From Ardenticatenaceae bacterium (GTDB lineage Bacteria; Chloroflexota; Anaerolineae; Promineifilales; Promineifilaceae): a stretch of 64,000 bases of DNA. The stretch is taken from the NCBI GenBank assembly GCA_020634245.1, contig JACKCC010000006.1, positions 62,001 to 126,000 of the forward strand. Direction: 5' to 3'. The position numbers and the translations under genes are program-made. Below, piece after piece: positions 51,835 through 59,354 of the stretch. The notes under the pieces are model-generated. The model was given only the letters and a program-made list of their open reading frames with translations, had not been told where the DNA came from and ran no database searches. Position 1 is the stretch's first letter. Each line of letters opens with the position of its first letter.

Positions 51835-52518
51835 TTACCAGATGCCGGGAAGGAGGCGGTAACACACCCGGCGGGCATAATCAGCATAACCGTCCAGTTC
51901 GGTTTGCAAAGTGCGGTCTTCCAGGGCCGTACGCAGGATAAGCAGGAGAACGCTCAAGCTGCTGAGGAGGAGCGCCCACCAGGAGGCCAGTAAAACAGGC
52001 ACGGCCAGTTCGTAGAGGAGTGCGCCCAGGTAGGCCGGGTGGCGCACAAAGCGATAGGGGCCGCGGCTGATGACGTGGTGGCCTCGTTCAGTCTGGATGC
52101 GGACGATTTGCGAGAAGTAGGTGTTAACGGCCGTGGCCCACACCACCAATCCATAGCCCAGCCCGGACACGACCAGCGCCGCAATCTGTCCGCCGATGGG
52201 CAAGCCGCCCGACCAGCCATAACGCTGGTCCAGCCCGGCCACAATGTAGCGTCCCAACTGGATGAGACCTACCAGGCTCATGATGGCGGTATCCCATGAT
52301 TTAGCGCCCCGGCGCGGCCCCAGCCGTTCGGCCAACAGGTCGGGATTGGTGCGGATGATGGTAACGGCCGTTGCCACAATCCAGGCCGCCATCACCGCCA
52401 GCGCCGCCCAGGCCGGCCACCAATCCAGCCGCCCGGCCGCCCAAAACAGAGCCGCGCCCATCACCATTAATCCCATCGTTTCCCGGATAGCGTAACGAAT
52501 CAAAAGCTTTGTGTTCAT
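51835..52518 (-). CDS. Isoprenylcysteine carboxyl methyltransferase-family membrane protein
   Basis: 227 residues from ATG 52518 with five to six membrane helices. VISRGPYRFVRHPAYLGALL is the ICMT/PEMT SAM-binding signature; the C-terminus has EDRTLQTELDGYADYARRVC. The family methylates isoprenoid or lipid-like acceptors; bacterial substrates are not known. A second ICMT-like gene is at 58625-59056. Confidence 0.88.
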   Translation of the reverse strand: MNTKLLIRYAIRETMGLMVMGAALFWAAGRLDWWPAWAALAVMAAWIVATAVTIIRTNPDLLAERLGPRRGAKSWDTAIMSLVGLIQLGRYIVAGLDQRYGWSGGLPIGGQIAALVVSGLGYGLVVWATAVNTYFSQIVRIQTERGHHVISRGPYRFVRHPAYLGALLYELAVPVLLASWWALLLSSLSVLLLILRTALEDRTLQTELDGYADYARRVCYRLLPGIW

Positions 52519-52528
52519 TGGCCATATC

Positions 52529-52561
52529 AGTTGACAGTCACTTCCAAAGTGACTGTCAACT
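52529..52561. repeat. GTGACAGTCAC hairpin repeat, copy 4
   Basis: AGTTGACAGTCACTT and AAGTGACTGTCAACT arms with a 3-base loop. The TGA stop of the nitroreductase gene (52556-52558) lies inside the right arm. Confidence 0.85.
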
Positions 52562-53068
52562 ACGAACAAACGGCTGCCCGAACCGCTCCCGATGGGCAAC
52601 TTCCGCCAATGGTTTGCGCCGCTTTTGCCCTTTGCCTACGGCCTGCACCGGATAGCCAAAGGGAATAATGGCTAGAATGTCCAGGTCGGCGGGAATGTTG
52701 AGTAACGGCCGTACTCCTTCCAAGTTGCTAAAACCGACCCAATTAGACCCAACCCCTTCGGCCCAGCCAGTTAGCATCATCGACTGAATAGCCCGGCTGG
52801 CATCGGAGACGCCATAGGGAGTTTTGCCAATGGCCACCACAATCGCCAGCGGCGCCTGGGCGATGTAGGGGCCGGAGCGGGCGGCGCTGCCCAATTGGCG
52901 CAGCATCTCCCGGTCTTCGACAACGATGAAATGCCAGGGCTGGCCGTTCATGCTGCTGCCGGTTAAATGACCGGCTTCTATAATTTTGTTCACGACATCG
53001 GCCGGAACCGGTTTATCCTGATAACTGCGCACAGCCAGAACGGTGCGTACGGCTTCAAAAACGTCCAT
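52556..53068 (-). CDS. Nitroreductase-family protein
   Basis: 170 residues. AVRTVLAVRSYQDKPVPADV, GSSMNGQPWHFIVVEDREML and GVGSNWVGFSNLEGVRPLLN are the FMN-binding and dimer motifs of the NfsA/FrhB-like nitroreductase fold. It transfers hydride from NAD(P)H through FMN to nitro, quinone or similar groups. GGAGG precedes ATG 53068. Its stop is supplied by the hairpin repeat, so a few terminal residues may be new. Confidence 0.92.
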   Translation of the reverse strand: MDVFEAVRTVLAVRSYQDKPVPADVVNKIIEAGHLTGSSMNGQPWHFIVVEDREMLRQLGSAARSGPYIAQAPLAIVVAIGKTPYGVSDASRAIQSMMLTGWAEGVGSNWVGFSNLEGVRPLLNIPADLDILAIIPFGYPVQAVGKGQKRRKPLAEVAHRERFGQPFVRS

Positions 53069-53156
53069 GATTTACCTCCAATCTGATAGGGTGTACGTTT
53101 GAAACTGTCATCATCTTACTGGAAACAAGGCGAAGGAGACAAGGGCTGGTTTCACG

Positions 53157-53219
53157 AGTGTCAGGCACGAGGCAGCAAGTTTTGCGCTGTCCAGCGCACC
53201 ATATCCTGTGCCTGGCACT
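53157..53219. repeat. GTGCCAGGCA palindrome repeat copy
   Basis: AGTGTCAGGCACGAGG at 53157 and inverse CCTGTGCCTGGCACT ending at 53219, centre TGCGCTGTCCAGCGCA. Confidence 0.8.
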
Positions 53220-53225
53220 GAAGGC

Positions 53226-56200
53226 TTAACCTACGACGGGCAGATGGATGCTGAATGTGGTACCCTGGCCTGGTTGACTCTTTACCTGGATACGGCCGTT
53301 ATGCAAATCCACGATTTCTTTAATGATAGCTAATCCCAGCCCTGTACCCGGAATATTTCGTTGGCTCACATATTTCCCCCGGTAGAACCGTTCAAACAGA
53401 TGCGGCATATCCTCCGGGTCGATGCCAATACCTGTATCGACAACATCCAGGCCGATATAGCCGTCCTTCAAATAAGTTCGTACGTAGATGCTGCCCTGGA
53501 ATGTATAGTTAAGCGCGTTGCCCACCAGATTGGTGACGACCTGGGCCAACTGATTTACTTCGCCCAAAGCTGGCGGTAAGTCGGGATCAGGCTCAAATAT
53601 CAGACGTAGGTTGGCATGTTCGGCGCTGGGTTGGTAAGTGGTCACAACCTGTTCAATCAGTTGATTCATATCGACCGGCGCCAGCGCTGCCTTGTGGCCC
53701 CCCAGTTCTAATCGAGATAAATCGAGAATATCTTCAACCAGCCGATTTAGTCGACCAGTCTGCTGCTTTAGAACGGTGATGTAACTTTCCCGCTTTTCTG
53801 GCTTGCCGTGGCTGAGTAAATCCAGATATAACTGTAAACTGGTGATCGGTGTGCGCAGCTCATGGGAAACATCGGAAACAAATTTGGTTTTAAGTTGGTC
53901 CAGTTCCAAAAGCTGCTCGTTGGCTTCGGCCAGTTCTCGTGTGCGCTCGGCCACGCGAGCCTCAAGCTCGGCAGCATAGCGCTGGGTTTGCTTGTACAGG
54001 ACGGCGCGACGAATGGCTGTAGCGGCCATGTCGGCAATGGCTTTTAGCAACCGAACATCATATGATTCGATTGGCGTTTGCTGCCCTACCCATAGGACGC
54101 CGATGACTTCATTCTCGTCAATGAATGGTATGCAGGCGACAACAGCCAAATTGTCAATTAGCTCTGATTGGAATAACCGGGTATCTGTTCGCACGTTGTT
54201 ATTGACATAGGGCTGCTTGGTAGTCATTGTTTGGCTGCTTATTTCTTCCCCCAATGGGAATTGACTACCAGTCCATTGTTGCCATGCACCGCGTACGGCC
54301 GCTACCGTCAACTTACTATCTTGTGGGTAACGTAATAAAAGGGCCACACTACTACTGTGCAGCAAATCAAACACTTGATCGACTACGACATGAACCATTT
54401 CATCACGACCAGGGGCAGCCCGCAGTGCCATTGCCACGGTAACCAGTGTTTCTAATGCCCGTACCCTTTGTTTGCGCGCGGTGATGTCTTCTTGAACGGC
54501 AACGTAATGCTTGATATTGCCCTGTGAGTCGAGGACAGGTGAAATAGAAGCGGATACCCAATAGAGTTCGCCGGTTTTCTTCTTGTTGTGGAACTCGCCC
54601 TGCCAGCCTTTCCCCTGGACAATGGTGTCCCAAAGCCGTTGATACTCACCCAAAACAGTCTCCCCTGACTTAAGAAAGCGCGGGTTTTTCCCAATTACTT
54701 CATCGCGTGTGTAACCACTGAGTTGGGTAAACTTGGGGTTAACGTATTCGATTTCGCCGTTGGTGCTGGTGATGACAATGCCTACCGGACTTTGTTCAAT
54801 AGCATGGGATAACTTGCGCAGGTCTCCTTCGGCCTGTTCCCGCTCCGTAATATCTTCAACAATACCTTCGAGAAAAAGCGGGTGCCCGGCCTCATCACGT
54901 ATGGTTTTCAGGTACAGGTTAGCAATAAATTCACTGCCGTCTCGGCGCCGATAACGATCGAGATATTGGATAACATCTAAGGAACTTAACTGGCGGGGCA
55001 GCATTTCATGGCGGGTTTCAGCCTGCAAATAGACTTGTTCGGCAATGTCATAGATTTCGTTAACGACTGATTCCGGGGAGCCATAACCCAGTATCTTGGC
55101 CAGTGCCGGATTGACTTCCAAGAAACGGCCGTCAAACGCAGAACGGAAAATACCGAGCGGCGCATTCTGGAAAATCGTGCGATACCTTTCCTCACTCTCA
55201 TGCAAGGCGCGATAAGTCAGCAAACTTGTCAGAACGTCTGCTAGCCGCCGGCCAATTTCCTGAAGTAATCTTTCTTCATCAGGCGTCCATACCCGTGGGT
55301 AGGAACATTGATGAATTCCAAACTGCCAAGGCTTGTCGATCTTTGGGAAAAGAGCTGTAGCCATAAAAGATTGAACGCCAAATTGTTCTTTGGCTCTTGT
55401 AGGCACGGCATACTGCATTCCCGGACCAAACTTAACGGGATTTTTAGCATCCAGCAAAACACAGAACGACCCGGCGACCTCCGCATCCATTGGCATTTTG
55501 ACCCCTAAAGCAAAAGTGCCTGGATACTCTGGGCGGGTTCTTTCCATTGGTGAACTCCAAAAAAGCGCTTCTGGATCGCAAGGATAGAGGAGATAAGCCC
55601 GGTCACAATTAAAGACAGACAGAACCACGTCAAGGACATCACGGGTCATTTGTTCAATATCATTGGTGCCTTGCATCGCCCGGTTGACCTTGTCCATGCT
55701 CTCTAAAAACCAGAGATGAGCCTGGCGTTCCTCTTCAGCTCGTTTTCGTTCTGTAATGGGCAGGATGAAGGATAGGTAATGTTTTTCCCCCCCCAACGTT
55801 ATCTCTGTCGTTGCACTTAACCCTACGCCCAATTCGCCGGCTTTATTCCGGGTTTTTAGCTCAAACGTCTCCAGCATATCCTTTTCGTGCAGCTCGTCTA
55901 AGATGGAACCACGTTCTTCAGGATCGGCATAAAGCTGCAAGTCGAGCGCTGTATGGCCTATGATCTCATCACGGCCGTACCCAGAAATTTGGACAAATTC
56001 ATCGTTGACATCCACAAATCGTCCATCGTCAGCCCGGAAAATCGCCATCCCCATAGGGCTGAGTTGAAATGCTTTCGAAAAGCGTTCTTCACTGGCACGC
56101 AAGTTCTCTTCGATTTGTTTACGCTCGGTGATGTCTTGTACTGTGCCAAATAGATAATCGAAAGAATGGGGGAGTGTCCCTGTGACATTCAACCGGGTAT

Positions 56201-57059
56201 GGATGAATCGTATTTCACCATCTGACCGAATAACACGAAATTCTAACTCGCTGGACGGGTTGTCTGCCAGTGCTGTGGTAACTGATTGAGCCACGATTGG
56301 TCGATCTTCTGGATGCACCAATTCAAGGTACTGCGCGAAGCTGAAAGGTGATTCTTGTGGCAGCAGCCCAAAGATACGGAATGCTTCATCTGATCCGGTG
56401 ATTCGGTCAGCCTTGAAATCGTGTCCCCAATGGCCGACTTGAGCAATGTGTTGGGCTTCTTCGAGCCGACGCTCACTTTCTTGGAGATTGCGGTACATCA
56501 GCAAGCTGGTAAGTGCATCGGCCAGCCGCCGGCCGATTTCCTGAAAAAGCCGCTCTTCTTCTGGTGACCATATACGTGGACGGGCACATTGGTGGAGGCC
56601 AAAGGACCAGGGCTTGCCTATTTTGGGGTAAAAGGCCATAGCAATAAAAGATTGAACGCTAAGGCCAACAGAGATGGCCAGTGGTACCTGGTGCTCAGAT
56701 TTTGAATTGAACTGCACTGGCCCTGGCGCGTCTAGCAGTATCTGGTATACGGCCGCACCAGACGGATCTAGTGGCAATTCAACGCCGATGGGGAGAACGC
56801 CGGGATATTCCGGCCGGGTGCGTTCCATTGGCACTTGCCAGGTGACCGTGTTGGGATCACAGGGATAAACCATCCAGGCCCGGTCGCAGTCAAAGATTGA
56901 CAAGAGGGTATCGAGCACATCACTCAGCACTTGCTCCAGGTCGTTTTTCCCTTGAATAGCCCGGTTAACTTGATCCAGGCTTTCCAGAAACCAAATAAGG
57001 GTTTGATTCCCCTCTTGTATTTGTTTATGATTGACAACTTGTGGCGTATTGTTGCTCAT
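53226..57059 (-). CDS. Large multi-PAS/GAF sensor histidine kinase
   Basis: 1277 residues from ATG 57059. Order: GAF (about 20-205), PAS (about 225-330), PAS (about 335-445), GAF (about 450-640), PAS (about 645-770), PAS (about 775-895), GAF (about 900-1060), a helical linker (AAELEARVAERTRELAEAN), HisKA in KFVSDVSHELRTPITSLQLY, HATPase with NLVGNALNYTF, VVDTGIGIDPEDMPHLFERF and GTGLGLAIIKEI. No membrane helix, so it is cytoplasmic. The first two GAF domains are close duplicates (VNRAIQGKNDLEQVLSDVLD and VNRAMQGTNDIEQMTRDVLD, both with YPCDP). No response regulator is adjacent. Confidence 0.93.
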   Translation of the reverse strand: MSNNTPQVVNHKQIQEGNQTLIWFLESLDQVNRAIQGKNDLEQVLSDVLDTLLSIFDCDRAWMVYPCDPNTVTWQVPMERTRPEYPGVLPIGVELPLDPSGAAVYQILLDAPGPVQFNSKSEHQVPLAISVGLSVQSFIAMAFYPKIGKPWSFGLHQCARPRIWSPEEERLFQEIGRRLADALTSLLMYRNLQESERRLEEAQHIAQVGHWGHDFKADRITGSDEAFRIFGLLPQESPFSFAQYLELVHPEDRPIVAQSVTTALADNPSSELEFRVIRSDGEIRFIHTRLNVTGTLPHSFDYLFGTVQDITERKQIEENLRASEERFSKAFQLSPMGMAIFRADDGRFVDVNDEFVQISGYGRDEIIGHTALDLQLYADPEERGSILDELHEKDMLETFELKTRNKAGELGVGLSATTEITLGGEKHYLSFILPITERKRAEEERQAHLWFLESMDKVNRAMQGTNDIEQMTRDVLDVVLSVFNCDRAYLLYPCDPEALFWSSPMERTRPEYPGTFALGVKMPMDAEVAGSFCVLLDAKNPVKFGPGMQYAVPTRAKEQFGVQSFMATALFPKIDKPWQFGIHQCSYPRVWTPDEERLLQEIGRRLADVLTSLLTYRALHESEERYRTIFQNAPLGIFRSAFDGRFLEVNPALAKILGYGSPESVVNEIYDIAEQVYLQAETRHEMLPRQLSSLDVIQYLDRYRRRDGSEFIANLYLKTIRDEAGHPLFLEGIVEDITEREQAEGDLRKLSHAIEQSPVGIVITSTNGEIEYVNPKFTQLSGYTRDEVIGKNPRFLKSGETVLGEYQRLWDTIVQGKGWQGEFHNKKKTGELYWVSASISPVLDSQGNIKHYVAVQEDITARKQRVRALETLVTVAMALRAAPGRDEMVHVVVDQVFDLLHSSSVALLLRYPQDSKLTVAAVRGAWQQWTGSQFPLGEEISSQTMTTKQPYVNNNVRTDTRLFQSELIDNLAVVACIPFIDENEVIGVLWVGQQTPIESYDVRLLKAIADMAATAIRRAVLYKQTQRYAAELEARVAERTRELAEANEQLLELDQLKTKFVSDVSHELRTPITSLQLYLDLLSHGKPEKRESYITVLKQQTGRLNRLVEDILDLSRLELGGHKAALAPVDMNQLIEQVVTTYQPSAEHANLRLIFEPDPDLPPALGEVNQLAQVVTNLVGNALNYTFQGSIYVRTYLKDGYIGLDVVDTGIGIDPEDMPHLFERFYRGKYVSQRNIPGTGLGLAIIKEIVDLHNGRIQVKSQPGQGTTFSIHLPVVG

Positions 57060-57447
57060 TTTGCATGCGTCTCTCGTTGCATTTGCAGGAAATGGCAAAT
57101 AAATGCTCTGCGGCGGATATTGCCTGATTCAGATATACCAGTCCTTCTCGTCATTTTTATCGTCATTGTGGTTTTCTCTATAACCTGCCGCAGGATGTAT
57201 AAGGGGGTGATGGGGCTGAAGTGATTCACTGAATTGGAATATTAAGAATTTGGAGACCACAACACCATTGCTAAAATTTTAGCAGTTTCTTAAGATACAG
57301 GTCAACTGCGAAAGTGGTCAGGGGTATATGAGACTATTGTGCGCAGGCAGTGGTCATGATGGCCACTGCTGTTTTTCTACTAGTGGTTTATTATCCGGCA
57401 AAGGGAAACGGCCGTTTCCCTTTGTCAATGGCTAAGCGAGAGATAGA
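57060..57447. other. Gene-free 388-base stretch with a 26-bp perfect palindrome
   Basis: No gene seen. At 57399-57424 the sequence CAAAGGGAAACGG and its exact complement form a perfect palindrome centred on ACGGCCGT; it lies 24 bases after the LpqC-type gene on the minus strand and could terminate it. Confidence 0.7.
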
Positions 57448-58407
57448 TTAGTTTTCAGATAGTTCCTCGCGGGGGTGATTAAGGAAAAATTCGAGGATCA
57501 GTTCACTGGCGTTGATTTCCTGACTGACGGTTCCGATTCGGTCTTGACTGAGATATTGTTTGCCGCCCGGCCAGGTGTGCCCGCCGCCTTCTACTTTAAC
57601 CAGGATGACGTCAGTATTTGCCTGGCAGTGGGTGTATGTTTTGATGGTTACGGCCTTGTCATCATCCGGGTCATCGTCAACAGGCTGGGCAATGGCCGGG
57701 GTGAGTTCACAGCCGTTGTGGCTGCGGAAATGCGCAATTGTTTCATCCGTAGACTGTACTTCGCCCCGGCTGCGACCGAAATCAAAGACACGCACTTCAC
57801 CGCCATCATAAGGAACCAACGGATCGGCCGTGCCGTTGATGAGCATCACTGAGATGGGATTCTGCGGCGATTGGTTTTCCAATGCCGCTGAAAGTTGGGC
57901 CGTGACCGGCGCAATGGCGGCTATTTTGTCGGACAGGTCGATGGCCAGCCGAAAAGACATAAAGCCGCCGTTGGAGATGCCGGTAGCATAAACCCGCGCT
58001 GGATCAACTCCGTAATCTTGAATCATCGTGTCGATGATGGCCGAGAGGAAGGGCACATCATTCCTGTCCTGGCAGGGGCTTGCGGGATCAATTTGAGCGA
58101 AACGGCCGTCGCACCACTGATGGTCAATCCCCTCTGGGAAAACCAAAACGATGCCGCGTTCATCGGCCGCCGGGATAAGCGTGTTGTTGGTTACACCCCG
58201 GTCGAAGCGCAGCCCATTACCGCCGCCGCCGTGCAGCGCCAAAACCAATGGGGCCGGGTTGTCTTCGCTGAAATCGGGCGGTAGATGAATGTGATAGGTG
58301 CGCGCAATGCCGTCAATCTCAATGGTTTTTGTGAGATATGTCTTTGAGCGGCAGCCCATAAGCAGGACTGAGAATAGTAACAGAGAAACGAACCGATTGA
58401 TACGCAT
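57448..58407 (-). CDS. LpqC/polyhydroxybutyrate depolymerase-type esterase, lipoprotein
   Basis: 319 residues. Lipoprotein signal MRINRFVSLLLFSVLLMGC (lipobox LMGC). Core motifs: LVLALHGGGGNGLRFD, YATGISNGGFMSFRLA with the nucleophile Ser, MLINGTADPLVPYDGG and VEGGGHTWPGGKQYL with Asp and His. Members cleave feruloyl esters or polyhydroxybutyrate. External enzyme. GGAG before ATG 58407. Confidence 0.92.
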   Translation of the reverse strand: MRINRFVSLLLFSVLLMGCRSKTYLTKTIEIDGIARTYHIHLPPDFSEDNPAPLVLALHGGGGNGLRFDRGVTNNTLIPAADERGIVLVFPEGIDHQWCDGRFAQIDPASPCQDRNDVPFLSAIIDTMIQDYGVDPARVYATGISNGGFMSFRLAIDLSDKIAAIAPVTAQLSAALENQSPQNPISVMLINGTADPLVPYDGGEVRVFDFGRSRGEVQSTDETIAHFRSHNGCELTPAIAQPVDDDPDDDKAVTIKTYTHCQANTDVILVKVEGGGHTWPGGKQYLSQDRIGTVSQEINASELILEFFLNHPREELSEN

Positions 58408-58624
58408 TGACTGCTCCTTTGCTTATCAGGCCAATAGATTTTACACGATTGTGTTGTCTATTAGTAACGGCCGTAGGCAAAAAAGTTGCAGGCGTTATCA
58501 TGTTGTTGGTGGGTGAAGAGGCATGGAAACGGCCGTTACCACTGGTCGGCGGCGCGCTTATATCGTCGTCAATCTCTCGTTTATTACTGTTATCTCTAGC
58601 GGCAAGTAGATGAAAGGGTTCCGG

Positions 58625-59056
58625 CTAAAACACAATGGGAATAATGCGCCTGGTTTTGTTGGCATAAGCTGCATAATCAGGAAAGCTGGCTTGCAGCAAT
58701 TTTTCTTCTGTAATGATGCGTATCAAAATAGCCGCTGTCACTATAACGCCGATTATCACATTGACGAGTGATACGTGTCCCAAAACGCTTGCCCATATGA
58801 GTAGCAGTGCTGCGGCATACATCGGATGTCGGATAAACCGGTATGGGCCTGTGGAGATCAGCGATTTTGCCATTGGTTCCGCATGAATGTTAAATTGGGC
58901 GGTGCCAAAACTGCGTCGCGCCCAAACGGCCAGGGCAACAGCCAATAATTGACCGGCAATGACAAAGGGCGACCGGGAAAGCAGGTTACCCGTTATTAAC
59001 AAAAACAAGATGGCTAATATCAAAAGTAATAAAGCAGATTTAGAGATGAGTTTCAT
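58625..59056 (-). CDS. Isoprenylcysteine carboxyl methyltransferase-family protein, small
   Basis: 143 residues from ATG 59056 (AGGA upstream), four membrane helices. AKSLISTGPYRFIRHPMYAA is the ICMT/PEMT signature, followed by EEKLLQASFPDYAAYANKTR. A leader with two hairpins, one a terminator, lies just upstream. Shares the family but not close identity with 51835-52518. Confidence 0.88.
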   Translation of the reverse strand: MKLISKSALLLLILAILFLLITGNLLSRSPFVIAGQLLAVALAVWARRSFGTAQFNIHAEPMAKSLISTGPYRFIRHPMYAAALLLIWASVLGHVSLVNVIIGVIVTAAILIRIITEEKLLQASFPDYAAYANKTRRIIPIVF

Positions 59057-59093
59057 ATATTTTGTCCTAATTTCAGGTAGAACCCGTAGACAC

Positions 59094-59124
59094 AAAAAAG
59101 CCGCCGACTTGCTGTCAGCGGCTT
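59094..59124 (-). terminator. Rho-independent terminator in the leader of the ICMT gene
   Basis: On the minus strand AAGCCGCTGAC, loop AGCAA, GTCGGCGGCTTTTTTG. It ends 38 bases before the ICMT start, and no gene lies upstream on that strand within 300 bases, so it terminates a leader or a small RNA. Confidence 0.75.
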
Positions 59125-59155
59125 CCTGTAATGGTCACAGTATTGTCCCGGCAGC

Positions 59156-59174
59156 GAGTGAGTTTTACTCACTC
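59156..59174. other. Second leader hairpin
   Basis: GAGTGAGTTTTACTCACTC, an 8-base stem. With the terminator at 59094-59124 it may form an attenuator or small RNA of about 100 bases on the minus strand. Confidence 0.5.
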
Positions 59175-59354
59175 AACCATCACCAACGCCCATATTTCAC
59201 TTGTATGTGAGCATTTTAGGCTTCGCTGCGGACAAAGTCAACATTGGGAAATAAGCCACAATAGACATACCGCATAATGGGCGGCGTAAACGGCAAACGA
59301 AGTATAATAGTTTTGAGAAGTCGGGTACAATTTTTGAAATAATGCGAGGTGGCC

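Noticed and set aside
59090..59210. Fluoride or c-di-GMP riboswitch
   Set aside because: Conserved loops of those classes could not be aligned; left as an unclassified leader.
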